Positions 8,274 to 18,291 of a stretch of 64,000 nucleotides of DNA are shown here, in pieces. How positions within the stretch are numbered: the first letter of the stretch is position 1; every line of letters starts with the position of its first letter. Below the pieces are notes generated by a model. The model saw only the letters and a program-made list of their open reading frames with translations, was not told the origin of the DNA and did no database searches. The DNA comes from Streptomyces sp. SCSIO 30461 (GTDB taxonomy: Bacteria > Actinomycetota > Actinomycetes > Streptomycetales > Streptomycetaceae). Location: NCBI RefSeq assembly GCF_037023745.1, contig NZ_CP146101.1:2968001-3032000 (forward strand), given 5' to 3'. Made by a program: the position numbers and the translations under genes.

Positions 8274-8487
8274 CCCCGTGGTCCTCGCCTCCCGCATCGG
8301 CAACGGCCCAGTCCTGTCCGACACGTATGGCTTCCCCGGATCCGAGGAGGACCTCCTCGCCCGAGGGCTCATCGGTGCCGGAGATCTCAGCCCGTACCAG
8401 GCGCGGCCCCTGCTGCACGCCTTGCTCGCCCGAGGTGCCGACGGAGGGACAGCCCGCGAGACCTTCACCACCGCCTTCGCCCGCTGA
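8269..8487 (+). pseudogene. C-terminal fragment of an L-asparaginase
   Basis: In frame from about 8269 the translation [16 protein letters not shown], then [16 protein letters not shown] and [19 protein letters not shown], matches the C-terminal 65-70 residues of type II-like L-asparaginases. The N-terminal 250 residues with the catalytic threonines are absent; upstream sequence in this frame is unrelated. A non-functional remnant, truncated at the junction near 8270. Confidence 0.7.
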
Positions 8488-8514
8488 ACCCACCTCTCCA
8501 GGAGACACCCGCAC

Positions 8515-8936
8515 ATGCGTGCTCACGAACTGACTGTCGGTCGTACCTTTGGCGTCACCTTCGACCACGGTGAGGACTTTTTCGAGGCGTTGTCCACCTT
8601 TTGCCGTGACAACGACATACGGCAGGGCTACATCCCCTCGTTCATCGGAGCCTTCGCCGAGGCGGAGATCGTGGGTGCCTGCGAGAAGCTCGCCGACCCG
8701 GCCGCACCGGTCTGGGCGAAGACGTACGTCACCAACGTCGAGGCGCTCGGGGCCGGCACTCTCGCCCGCGACCCGGCCACCGTCGAGTGTCTCCGCCTGC
8801 CTCAAAGCCCAGTCGGCCGACGGCAGGACGAGCCACCTTGTCACCGCCACTCCTGATCGTGGAAGTCACATCGCCCACGATCACCCGGCCTCGCAACCCG
8901 GACCTCTACGACGTACCGCTGCTTACGTGTGGCTGA
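8515..8936 (+). pseudogene. PPC (DUF296) domain protein, broken by frameshifts/deletions
   Basis: Three frames together spell a PPC/DUF296 domain. Frame 1 from ATG 8515 gives HELTVGRTFGVTFDHGEDFF and IRQGYIPSFIGAFAEAEIVG up to about 8790. Frame 2 gives LKAQSADGRTSHLVTA. Frame 3 gives LIVEVTSPTITRPRNP and LYDVPLLTCG, ending at TGA 8934-8936. The linker normally between the last two blocks is shortened, so both deletion and frameshift are likely. PPC proteins (about 140 aa) are widespread trimeric domains of uncertain function in bacteria. The end overlaps the 3' end of the convergent nucleotidyltransferase gene. Confidence 0.65.
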
Positions 8937-8995
8937 CCGGCAGGAGCTGACGGAGCCAAGGGTGGTCGGGCGCGGTTACGTTGATCGCGTCCGCT
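8923..8995 (-). pseudogene. 3' end of nucleotidyltransferase gene, separated by the IS insertion
   Basis: Read on the minus strand this is the missing C-terminus of the gene at 10313-10866: after removing the insertion element and one GCT copy, the frame continues LADAINVTAPDHPWLRQLLP and ends at a TAA (8923-8925). The reconstructed gene is 624 nt (207 codons plus stop). Confidence 0.85.
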
Positions 8996-9047
8996 TGAAT
9001 CGCCCCGGGTTTGATGGAGACATCGAAGACCCGGAAGGATGCCGATC

Positions 9048-10282
<1,235 letters not shown>

Positions 10283-10312
10283 CTCACACTCCACGAAACC
10301 CGGGGCTTGACA

Positions 10313-10866
10313 GCTAGCCAGACGCGGGCTGAAGCGTCGAGCAGTGGCAGTACCGCTTCGAAGTCAGTCTGGTCCTTGTCACGGGTCGCTTTTGCTTTGT
10401 AGAAGAGCTGCACTTCGGGCGCGAGATAGGGGATGCCCGTCTCGCTCGTGCGCGCGAGCTGATCGATCGGGAGCCGGATCTCCGGGGTGCGCCGTGAGAC
10501 CCACTGGGTGTCCTCGGCTTCGTCAAGCATGAGCTGCATCGACCAGGGCGCCTTCGCGTTTCGTCGGCACCAGATGTCGTGGAGCGGCGGCCGAAGGATC
10601 TTTCCAGGACGCCATGGCTGCAGCTTTCCCTGGCCGGGCGGGTCCGCGACGTACAGGTCCCAGTCGGCCAGCAACTCACGCACGAGGTCCTGGTCACGCC
10701 GGAGGACGAGGACGTCGAGATCGCCGTGTGCGCGCAGCTCGCGGCCGACCGCGAGTTCGATCGCGTAGCCACCAGCGATCCACCACGGGAAGTCCGCCTT
10801 GGCGAAGAACGCGGCCACATCCTCGGGACGATCCGGTACCCAGCGTCCCAACACATCAACACTCAC
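10313..10866 (-). pseudogene. aminoglycoside-nucleotidyltransferase-like gene, disrupted by IS3 element
   Basis: The 5' 183 codons are present. The fold is a small nucleotidyltransferase of the AadB/ANT(2'')-like type: WWIAGGYAIELAVGRELRAH followed by GDLDVLVLRR, i.e. the GG..(X)n..DLD motif. After codon 183 the IS begins, so the gene now ends with IS-derived residues. Its true C-terminus is preserved at 8923-8995. Proteins of this family may modify aminoglycosides or other small substrates; no resistance claim can be made. ATG 10866 starts MSVDVLGRWVP. Confidence 0.85.
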
Positions 10867-11871
10867 CCGCCCATACTCCCAGTGACCAGACGGGCGGAAG
10901 CGAAGGCCCGCAGCGAGTCGGCGTCTGTACTCCTAAACGCCCATGAGCATCAAGGACACCGACATCCATCGTTGAACGCGCGACTTGCGTCCGGCCATGT
11001 GGCTGGTGCTCGATCCACGAGCCTCCCGGGGCCGCTGACCGCGTCGCGGTCCCGGGAGAAGGCCAGGATGGTGCCAAAGTCGGTCCCGTCCTCCGCCCAG
11101 TACCGAACAGCCTTGTCCGGTACTGGGCGGAGGACTGCCAGTGTCCGACGGCGAGGCAGCTGGTGGCCCATTGCCGACCTATGGCGGTAGGGGCTCGATG
11201 GGCATCTGCAGAGCGGTGGCCTGCCGCCCCCACTTCGAGCATGCCTGGGCGGCTTGAGTGAGGGCAGGGAGCCCAATCCAACGTTGGTTCGCCGACGGCA
11301 GACGTGTTGAGGGCGCAACGGACTGGAATGGCGCGGCGAAGCAAGCAAACCTAGAACAGTCCGCAGCAGCGCGACTGCGCGCCGCTTTGGTGTGCATGCG
11401 CTGCGGCGTCGTGCGCGCCGAGTCGGGCGCAACATAGCCGCGGATCGCCGGTTAGCCAAACCGGCGATCCTCGAGATCATTGAAGTATTCGCTTCGGCTG
11501 CGCTTGGCGGTGGAGTCGTGGCGAACGCAGGTGGCTTCGCGTTGGCCAGAGCGGGCGCGGGCATTGCAGCAGTGCTTCCGTCGTGGGCAGCGCGGGCTGC
11601 TGGCACGCGGTCGTCCTGGCGCGCACAGCGCGAGGTGATGCTGCCGCATCTGTCGCTCCCCGTTCCTCAGCAAGGAACCCGTGTTATGCGCCGATCCGTG
11701 ATAGCCCCTGCCCGTTTCTATCCGCGAGATTGCAACGAACCCCGTGCTCGGCATCGCAAGTGCCGGCGTGGCAATAGCAGTGCGTCATAGGCCACCTGAC
11801 GGCTGATGACATGTGCTACGAACTGGGCATCGCTCAATCGACCTATCTGAATACTTCAAGGAGAACCGTGT
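10867..11871. other. 1-kb stretch without a convincing gene
   Basis: Several open frames cross this stretch, but none has Streptomyces-like third-position bias or a recognisable domain. Base composition is less GC-rich than the neighbours, especially 11400-11870. It contains a 48-bp near-perfect palindrome (11088-11135). A 133-residue open frame at 11392-11790 includes an Ala/Gly-rich hydrophobic run, but I do not trust it. The last 60 bp form the leader of the excisionase gene. Confidence 0.5.
11088..11135. repeat. 48-bp near-perfect palindrome
   Basis: Two 17-nt arms (GTCCTCCGCCCAGTACC at 11088-11104 and its exact complement at 11119-11135) are extended by further pairing (CGAACAG/CTTGTCCG with one mismatch), leaving almost no loop. 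No poly-T tract follows, so a simple terminator is unlikely. It could be an operator, a recombination-site remnant or a transposon end. Confidence 0.7.
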
Positions 11872-12183
11872 ATGTCCGCGTATCCGAACCCCGGCGTTCC
11901 GGCCGAGCGAGACGCGACGGGTGGTGTTCGCAGGGCGTTCCTCAGTGTGAAGGACGCAGCCGAGTATCTCGGCCTCTCGCCTCGCACTCTGTACGTCTGG
12001 CGCCATCGGCGTCAAGGACCGCCGAGCTTTCGCATGGGTCAATGTGGACGTGTCATGTATCGGATTGATTCGCTCGATGCATGGATCCGTCAACAGGAGC
12101 AGGCGGATTCTCGCAGCAATGCCTCCCTCAACCCTGTGAACGTGAATCCTCGGCGCCGTTCCAGGACGCCTGCCGTCGCTTGA
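11872..12183 (+). CDS. xis: excisionase-like HTH protein (MerR-type winged helix)
   Basis: A 103-residue protein with the helix-turn-helix of excisionases/DNA-binding domain 17: FLSVKDAAEYLGLSPRTLYV, WRHRRQGPPSFR and YRIDSLDAWI at residues 24-78. A strong AAGGAG lies 9 bp before ATG 11872. It is immediately followed by the integrase gene (51-bp gap), the standard xis-int order of actinobacterial integrative elements. It likely controls excision directionality. The basic C-terminal tail is unstructured. Confidence 0.85.
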   Translation: MSAYPNPGVPAERDATGGVRRAFLSVKDAAEYLGLSPRTLYVWRHRRQGPPSFRMGQCGRVMYRIDSLDAWIRQQEQADSRSNASLNPVNVNPRRRSRTPAVA

Positions 12184-12234
12184 CCGTTCGCGGGCAGGCT
12201 CTCTGCTCCGATTTCAAATTCCCCTACCGAAAGG

Positions 12235-13488
12235 ATGTCTTTGGCTGGCTACATTGAAGATCGTTGGCTCAAGAAGAAGAAGGATCCCGTCTCCGGGAAG
12301 CGTGAACGCACGACCCGATACGGTAAGGGTTCCCGATATCGCGTTGCCGGAATTCCCGGGGTCCGAGACATGTCGTTCGACGTGCTGGAGGACGCCAAGG
12401 CGTGGCTTCGACGGGCTGGTACCGACAGCGAACGGGGCGAGTTCGTCGACCCGCGCGACGGCACCATCAGCCTGGCTGACTTCGTCACCAGACACTGGCA
12501 AGTGGGCGTTCGCGGCGCTCCGGGCACCATCAAGCGCATCGACGAGCGCGTACGACTCCACATTCTCCCTCACCTTGGCGCGGTAGCGCTCAGAGATGTG
12601 TCGGCGACCGTCCTGCGCGGCTACATAGCCACGCTCGAAGGCGAATGTTCTCCGCGGTATGCGCGGCAAATCCTGACCTCGCTGTCGAACATCTTTGAGA
12701 CCGCGATCGACGACAAGCGCCTCGTGCGCAATCCGATGCGGGCCAAGACGGTGCGCTGGCCGAAGGCGCCGGACGAGGAGCGCGAAGCGTGGCCGCTGGC
12801 GACAGCACAGCGGGTCCGAGACGTGATCAACGGGCGATACCGGATCGCAGTCGTCATCGCGCTGGGGTGTGGACTGCGTCAAGGCGAGGTGTTCGGGCTC
12901 TCGCCGCAGGACATCGACTTCGAGCGCGGTGTCATCCGCGTGCGCCGTCAGGTCCAGCTGCTTTACGGCCGCTTGTACTTCGCACTACCCAAGGGCGGCA
13001 AGACGCGCGTCGTCGACATGCCCTCGTCGGTGGCCACGGAGTTGGCTGCCTACTTCCTCGACCAACCCGCCGTGGACGTTGAGCTGCCGTGGGGAGGCCC
13101 GGAGCCGGACCGGGAGAGGCAGACCTTTCCTTTGATCCTCACCACCACATACGGCAACGCCATCCGGGCGAACATGTTCAACGACGAGGCGTGGAAGCCG
13201 GCCCTCGCCGCCGCTGGTGTCATCCCCGTGAAGGAGAAGGGGCGGCGCTGGAAGGCTTCTCGCAAGGACGGCTTCCACGTCCTGCGCCACACCTATGCCT
13301 CGGTCCTCCTCGAAGCCGGCGAGTCCATCGTCACGCTCGCCAGGTGGCTCGGCCACTCAAGTCCGACCATCACCCTCGACCACTACGCCCACTTCATGCC
13401 CGAGGCCGGTGGCAAGGGGCGCGCCGCCATCGACGCCCTGCTCGGCACAGTGCCCGACTACGCACCCCGAAGCCTCGTCACGGCGTGA
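12235..13488 (+). CDS. int: tyrosine site-specific integrase
   Basis: The 417-residue protein has an N-terminal Arm-type domain, a SAM-like core-binding domain (FVTRHWQVGVRGAPGTIKRI) and a C-terminal phage_integrase domain. Catalytic residues visible are R in GCGLRQGEVFGL, H348-R351 (HVLRH), H of LGHSS and the nucleophile Y384 (LDHYAHF). The length and motif spacing are normal. A perfect stem-loop directly follows the gene. With the excisionase it marks the right edge of an integrated element next to corA; no tRNA gene is seen at the junction. Confidence 0.93.
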   Translation: MSLAGYIEDRWLKKKKDPVSGKRERTTRYGKGSRYRVAGIPGVRDMSFDVLEDAKAWLRRAGTDSERGEFVDPRDGTISLADFVTRHWQVGVRGAPGTIKRIDERVRLHILPHLGAVALRDVSATVLRGYIATLEGECSPRYARQILTSLSNIFETAIDDKRLVRNPMRAKTVRWPKAPDEEREAWPLATAQRVRDVINGRYRIAVVIALGCGLRQGEVFGLSPQDIDFERGVIRVRRQVQLLYGRLYFALPKGGKTRVVDMPSSVATELAAYFLDQPAVDVELPWGGPEPDRERQTFPLILTTTYGNAIRANMFNDEAWKPALAAAGVIPVKEKGRRWKASRKDGFHVLRHTYASVLLEAGESIVTLARWLGHSSPTITLDHYAHFMPEAGGKGRAAIDALLGTVPDYAPRSLVTA

Positions 13489-13493
13489 TCGAC

Positions 13494-13523
13494 GGGCGGC
13501 ACAGCAACCATGCTGTGCCGCCC
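13494..13523 (+). terminator. stem-loop after integrase
   Basis: Perfect 13-bp stem GGGCGGCACAGCA with ACCA loop, starting 6 bp after the integrase stop, followed by ATTTCGT. Probable transcription terminator, possibly bidirectional. Confidence 0.8.
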
Positions 13524-13628
13524 ATTTCGTGACGCTCTGTGATTGTGGGCCGGTGAGGGTGCGGGGCCTTCGCTGGCCTCCGCAACCGTGGCAGCGCGGA
13601 GGCCAGCTCGTACGGCGCGCGGCGCATT

Positions 13629-13650
13629 CTCCCCAGATTCTCCCCAGAGG
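13629..13650. repeat. tandem ATTCTCCCCAG repeat near element edge
   Basis: The 11-mer ATTCTCCCCAG occurs twice back to back between the integrase terminator and the corA stop. It is a candidate part of the attachment-site region, since it sits where the element meets the corA side, but the partner site is outside the window. Confidence 0.3.
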
Positions 13651-13710
13651 GCTTGAGGAGCCGTTTCATCGTGTTCGCACATGTAAAGTTGATCTATGTT
13701 CGGTCGGCTG

Positions 13711-14865
13711 CTAGAGCCAGTCGCGGTGCTTGAAGACGAAGTACAGGCTGACGCAGACGACGCCCATCAGGCCGATGGCCAGGGGGTATCCGAAGCCCCA
13801 GTGCAACTCCGGCATGTTCTGGAAGTTCATGCCGTAGACCGTTCCCACAAGTGTGGGTGCGAACAGAATGGCCGCCCACGAGGAGATCTTCTTGATCTCC
13901 TCGTTCTGCTCGAAGCCCGCTTCCGCCAGCGCTCGCATTTCCGCGTTCTGCTGCTGTGTCACCAGCGTCGTGTTGACCGCCAGAATATCCGCCAGCGCCT
14001 GGCGGAAACCGTCCACGCGCTCGCTGGTGTGGGTGACGTGGTCGGCAACGTCGCGCAGGTAGCGCTGGAGTTCCTCGTCCGTGCCGTATTTGGCGAAGCC
14101 TGCCATCAGGCCGTGCAGCATGCCCACCAGAGGGCGGGTGGCGCGTTGGAACTCGACCATTTCGCGGGAGAGTTCGTAGATGCGGCGGGACGCGGCGGGG
14201 TCGCCGCTGAAGACCTCGGTCTCGATCTCGTCGATGTCGTTCTGCACCCCGGCAACCACCGGGGCGTAGCCGTCGACCACCGCGTCGAGGATGGCGTAAA
14301 GCACTGCCTCGGGGCCCAGCGTCAGCAGTTCCGGGTCGTCCTCCATGCGGCGGCGCACCGAGGAGAGGTCAGGGGCGGCGCCGTGGCGGACCGTGATGAC
14401 GAAGTCGCGGCCTACGAAGACATGGAGCTCGCCGAAGTCGACCTCTTCCTGCGCGTCGAGGTAGCGGGCCGCGCGCAGTACGACGAAGAGTGTCTCGCCG
14501 TAGCGTTCCAGCTTGGGGCGTTGGTGAGCCTCCATCGCGTCCTCGACCGCCAGCTCGTGGAGGTCGAACTCCTCGGCCAGTGTCAGCAGTTCGGACTCGG
14601 TCGGCCGGTGCAGTCCGATCCAGGCCATGCCGCGCGGTTCTTCGCGTAGTTGGCGGAAGGTCTCGGCGAGTGAATCGGGGCTGGAGACGCGCCGGCCGTC
14701 GCGGTAGAGCGCGGCCTGGACGATGCTCCCCTGATCTTTCTGGATCGGGGAGGGTGCCCCTGGGGCATGCTGCGCTGAGCCGCCCGAACCGCCTGTCGGA
14801 GTGAACCGGCGGCGCCAGGCGTGCTTCCTCGGGGTCGTGTCGGGGCGGGCCCTTCGCTCGGACAT
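13711..14865 (-). CDS. corA: CorA-type magnesium/divalent cation transporter
   Basis: The 384-residue protein has a long cytoplasmic N-terminal domain (FDLHELAVEDAMEAHQRPKL, typical of CorA) and two C-terminal membrane helices. The selectivity motif YGMNFQNMPE has Gly-Met-Asn at residues 345-347, between the helices. It forms pentameric Mg2+ channels in the cytoplasmic membrane. ATG 14865 is chosen because GGGAGGTGACC lies just upstream; the longer reading to 14946 has none. It is probably the conserved flank of the integrated element. Confidence 0.9.
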   Translation of the reverse strand: MSERRARPDTTPRKHAWRRRFTPTGGSGGSAQHAPGAPSPIQKDQGSIVQAALYRDGRRVSSPDSLAETFRQLREEPRGMAWIGLHRPTESELLTLAEEFDLHELAVEDAMEAHQRPKLERYGETLFVVLRAARYLDAQEEVDFGELHVFVGRDFVITVRHGAAPDLSSVRRRMEDDPELLTLGPEAVLYAILDAVVDGYAPVVAGVQNDIDEIETEVFSGDPAASRRIYELSREMVEFQRATRPLVGMLHGLMAGFAKYGTDEELQRYLRDVADHVTHTSERVDGFRQALADILAVNTTLVTQQQNAEMRALAEAGFEQNEEIKKISSWAAILFAPTLVGTVYGMNFQNMPELHWGFGYPLAIGLMGVVCVSLYFVFKHRDWL

Positions 14866-14923
14866 CCTGGTCACCTCCCGTGATCGCGTACCCGGTCTGA
14901 GCAGGATATACACGAGCGTCGGA

Positions 14924-14946
14924 TTGCGGACATGGGCTGTCCGCAA
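14924..14946. promoter_or_regulatory. perfect palindrome upstream of corA
   Basis: TTGCGGACA-TGGGC-TGTCCGCAA, 9-bp arms and 5-bp spacer, 58 bp before the corA start and 179 bp before the acyl-CoA ligase. No U-tract follows, so an operator is more likely than a terminator. The rest of 14866-15125 shows nothing else. Confidence 0.4.
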
Positions 14947-15125
14947 GGACCCTCGTGGCGCGCCGCGATGCCGTTGGTCATCGGACCGGGCTCACTCGAA
15001 GCCGGCGTGTCGTGAACTGCTGCTCCTTACGGGGGAAGGCCTGCGTCACCAGCCGCGCTCGAGTGTGGACGCGAGATGCTCGTACCCGACCAGCGATTGT
15101 GTGATTGCAGGTAGGAGAGAGCGCC

Positions 15126-16667
15126 ATGCGGATCCCCATGACCATCGCCGACTTTCTCGACCGGGCCGAGCTCGGGTTCTCCGACAGCCCCGGTGTGATC
15201 GACGAACTCGACCAACCGGCACCATCGGTGCCCGACGCCACCTACGGGCAGCTCGGTGTGCGCGTGCGCGCCTGGCAGGCGGGGCTGGATGCGATCGGGG
15301 TCGGTGAAGGCGAGCGTGTGGCCGTAGTCAGCCACAATTCCGCGCGGCTGCTTGAACTGCTCTTCGCGGTGCCCATGAGCGGGCGGGTGTGCGTGCCGGT
15401 CAACTTCCGTCTGAAGCCGGACGAGGTCGACTACGTCGTACGGCAGAGCGGCTCGTCGGTGCTCCTCGTGGACCCGGAGCTGGACGAGGGGCTGTCGGAG
15501 GTCAAGGCACAGCATCGCTTCGTGCTCGGTGAGCAGACCGATGCGGAGCTCATGCGGTTCGGGGTGGAGCCGCGCCCCTGGTCGCAGCCGGACGAGGACG
15601 CCACCGCGACCATCAACTACACATCGGGCACCACCGCCCGCCCCAAGGGTGTCCAGCTCACGCATCGCAACATCTGGGTGAACGGCCTGACTTTCGGGTT
15701 GCACACCCGTGCCTGGGAGCGGGACGTCTATCTGCACACCCTGCCGATGTTCCACTGCAACGGCTGGGGCATGCCGTTCGTGATGGCCGGGCTCGGTGCC
15801 AAGCAGGTCGTGCTGCGCAAGGTCGACGGCACCGAGATCCTGCGCCGAGTCGAGGCACACGGCGTCACTTTGATGTGCGGTGCGCCCGCGGTGTGGAACG
15901 CGGTGCTGGACGCGGCGGCCACCTGGGGAGGGGAGATTCCGGGCCGTGACCGGGTGCGCATCGTCTGCGCGGGTGCCCCGCCGCCGAGCCGGACCATCCA
16001 GCGGGTGGGAGAAGAGTTGGGCTGGGAGTTCACCCAGATCTACGGCCTGACGGAGACCTCACCGCTGCTCACCTTCAATCGCACCCGCCTCGCCGATGTG
16101 GGCCTGCCCGCCGAGGAGCGTGCGCACAAGCTGTCCCGTGCCGGGCTTCCGGCGCTCGGTGTGAAGATGCGGGTGTCCGACTCCGGCGAGGTCCTCACCA
16201 GGTCGAACGTGGTGCTCGACGGCTACTGGGAGAAGCCCGACGAGACAGCGGCGGCACTCCAGGACGGCTGGTTCCACACCGGTGACGGTGGCACCATCGA
16301 TCTGCGGGACGGCCATCTGACGATCTCCGACCGGAAGAAGGATGTCATCATCACCGGTGGCGAGAACGTGTCGTCGATCGAGGTCGAGGACACCATCTTC
16401 AGCCACCCGGCCGTCGCGGAGGTCGCAGTCATCGGCGTGCCCGACGAGAAGTGGGGGGAGACCATCAAGGCGCTGGTGGTCCTCGCCGAGGGAGCCACCG
16501 TGCGTGAAGCGGACATCATCGCCCACTGCAAGCAGCGCATGGCGGGCTTCAAGGCGCCCACATCGGTCGAGTTCCGCGACTCCATTCCGCGCACCGCCAC
16601 CGGCAAGATCCAGAAGTTCAAGCTTCGTGAGCCATATTGGGAAGGCACTGGACGCCAGGTGAACTGA
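15126..16667 (+). CDS. acyl-CoA synthetase (AMP-forming), long/medium-chain type
   Basis: A 513-residue ANL-superfamily enzyme. The ATP/AMP motif YTSGTTARPKGVQLTH is at about 168-183, the A5 motif QIYGLTETSP near 305 and the A8/A10 motifs ISDRKKDVIITGGENVSSIE and RTATGKIQKFKLR at the end. It activates a carboxylic acid to its CoA ester in the cytoplasm; chain length cannot be read from sequence. ATG 15126 follows AGGAGAG; an in-frame TTG at 15105 is less likely. Together with the 18292 gene it makes two ligases in 5 kb. Confidence 0.88.
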   Translation: MRIPMTIADFLDRAELGFSDSPGVIDELDQPAPSVPDATYGQLGVRVRAWQAGLDAIGVGEGERVAVVSHNSARLLELLFAVPMSGRVCVPVNFRLKPDEVDYVVRQSGSSVLLVDPELDEGLSEVKAQHRFVLGEQTDAELMRFGVEPRPWSQPDEDATATINYTSGTTARPKGVQLTHRNIWVNGLTFGLHTRAWERDVYLHTLPMFHCNGWGMPFVMAGLGAKQVVLRKVDGTEILRRVEAHGVTLMCGAPAVWNAVLDAAATWGGEIPGRDRVRIVCAGAPPPSRTIQRVGEELGWEFTQIYGLTETSPLLTFNRTRLADVGLPAEERAHKLSRAGLPALGVKMRVSDSGEVLTRSNVVLDGYWEKPDETAAALQDGWFHTGDGGTIDLRDGHLTISDRKKDVIITGGENVSSIEVEDTIFSHPAVAEVAVIGVPDEKWGETIKALVVLAEGATVREADIIAHCKQRMAGFKAPTSVEFRDSIPRTATGKIQKFKLREPYWEGTGRQVN

Positions 16668-16748
16668 AGCCATCCATAGGGGAGTTACGGGCGGGAGCCA
16701 GCTGCCCCGGCAGATGGGGTACGTGCCGGAGTGCGTACAGTGATCCAC

Positions 16749-17273
16749 ATGCCCGAATTGCAGCTGCTCCGCCCGGACCACGCCCCCGCGCTCCTTGCCT
16801 TCGAGCGCGAGAACCGGGCCTACTTCGCCGCGTCCGTTCCTGACCGGGGCGACGACTACTTCCGAGACTTCGAGGAGCGGCACAGTGCCCTGCTCGCCGA
16901 ACAGGCGGCAGGCTACTGCTACTTCCACGTGCTGGTGGACCCCGAAGGCGAGATCCTGGGGCGGCTCAATCTGGTGGACGTGGCGGACGGCGCGGCCGAA
17001 CTCGGCTACCGCATCGCCAAGCGCGCCGCGGGCCGCGGCCTCGCCACCCGGGCCGTCCAGGAGCTGTGTCAGCGTGCCGAGGGCGAGTACGGGCTGACAC
17101 CACTGAGGGCCGAGACCACACTCGACAACCCGGCGTCCCAGGCCGTGCTCACCCGCACCGGGTTCGGCGTCGTCGGCGAGACAGAGCTCGACGGCCGCCC
17201 AGGCCTGTCGTACCTCCGCAGGCTCGACTCCCACGGGTCCGACGCCACCAACGCCCCCAACCCTCGCCGTTGA
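16749..17273 (+). CDS. GNAT-family N-acetyltransferase (RimJ/RimL-like)
   Basis: A 174-residue protein of the Acetyltransf_3 type. LNLVDVADGAAELGYRIAKR and the acetyl-CoA loop AAGRGLATRAVQELC lead to ETTLDNPASQAVLTRTGF, all classic for ribosomal-protein-acetyltransferase-like enzymes. ATG 16749 (MPELQLLRPDHAP) matches the usual family start; GTG 16731 would add six residues. Substrate unknown. It lies 81 bp after the acyl-CoA ligase on the same strand. Confidence 0.85.
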   Translation: MPELQLLRPDHAPALLAFERENRAYFAASVPDRGDDYFRDFEERHSALLAEQAAGYCYFHVLVDPEGEILGRLNLVDVADGAAELGYRIAKRAAGRGLATRAVQELCQRAEGEYGLTPLRAETTLDNPASQAVLTRTGFGVVGETELDGRPGLSYLRRLDSHGSDATNAPNPRR

Positions 17274-17445
17274 ATCGGTTCTCCACGACCTCCGCGCGGG
17301 TGGGCTCGTCACGAGCCGGGCGCCGCCGGCGCCGCCATGCCCGTGTCTCATACCTGCCGGAGAGTGATACGTCTGATGATCCACGTCTCAGACACGTCCT
17401 CGTCACCACGGCCAACACCTCGCCTCACCGTTAGCATGGCGGGCC

Positions 17446-18132
17446 ATGGAGCCGCCAGCCCACCCCTCGTCCGGGCCGCCCCGCTCGCTGCAGCTCGCGG
17501 TGACGCTTCTGGTCGCGGCGGCCGGGTCGCTGGAGACGATCTCCTTCCTCGGCTTGGACCGTGTCTTCGCCGGAGTGATGACCAGCAATCTCGCGCTGAT
17601 GGGTATGGCCATCGGGCAGCAACAGGCCCTGAATGTGACCGCTGCCGCCCTGGCGCTGGCCGGGTTCGGCGTCGGTGCCGCGGCGGCCGCCCGGGTCACC
17701 CGGTGCAGCGAGATCCGTGAAGGGCGCTGGCATCCACGGGTGATGTTCTGCCTGATCGCGACGACCGTCATTCTCGTCGCGATCGCGGGGGCCTGGGCCG
17801 CCCTCGACGGCGCACCGCGCGGGGTCACCAGAAACCTGCTCCAGTTCGCGGCGGCCGTCTCCATGGGCGTCGAGTCCACCGCCATGGTGGCTGCGGGCCA
17901 CGCCGCCGCCCCCACCACCTATCTGACCGGCACCATGGCCACCTATATCGTCAATGGGGTCGGATCGGGCCGCCAGGAGATCTGGATTCCGGTGCGGTTC
18001 GGCGCACTGATCGTGGGCGCAGCCCTTTCCGCCGCGCTGTTGAAAACCGCACCCGCCTGGGCGGCGGTGCCACCGGTCGCGCTGATGCTCTGTGCCCTGC
18101 TTGCCGCGCGCAGCCGCCGACCCGGACGATGA
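17446..18132 (+). CDS. YoaK family (DUF1275) membrane protein
   Basis: A 228-residue protein with about six hydrophobic segments and the DUF1275 hallmarks AAAGSLETISFLGLDRVFAG, MTSNLALMG and TTYLTGTMATYI. Function of the family is not established; it is an integral membrane protein. ATG 17446 begins MEPPAHPSSG. The 172-bp gap upstream (17274-17445) shows imperfect inverted repeats (GTGTCTCATAC...GTCTCAGACAC) but nothing certain. Confidence 0.8.
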   Translation: MEPPAHPSSGPPRSLQLAVTLLVAAAGSLETISFLGLDRVFAGVMTSNLALMGMAIGQQQALNVTAAALALAGFGVGAAAAARVTRCSEIREGRWHPRVMFCLIATTVILVAIAGAWAALDGAPRGVTRNLLQFAAAVSMGVESTAMVAAGHAAAPTTYLTGTMATYIVNGVGSGRQEIWIPVRFGALIVGAALSAALLKTAPAWAAVPPVALMLCALLAARSRRPGR

Positions 18133-18291
18133 GGTCGACGATCGGCTGGCCGCGCGCATCGGCGACAGCTCAGCCGACCGGCGATCCCTCCTCGGCGGGG
18201 ACGCCGATGAGCGGCTTCACGGGCTGATATTCCGGCAGCACTCGGGGGAGGATCCCGGCAGTCGACGAGGTATGACGGGAAGGGAACTGCG

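Noticed and set aside
10313..10866. Nucleotidyltransferase reported as an intact 195-residue gene
   Set aside because: Its last 12 residues come from the inserted element; the true 3' end is on the other side.
11392..11790. 133-codon plus-strand frame in the gene-poor stretch
   Set aside because: No ribosome binding site, poor third-position bias and no family resemblance.
17345..17400. Inverted repeat GTGTCTCATAC/GTCTCAGACAC upstream of the YoaK gene as an operator
   Set aside because: Arms match imperfectly and are about 40 bp apart; no consistent promoter geometry.
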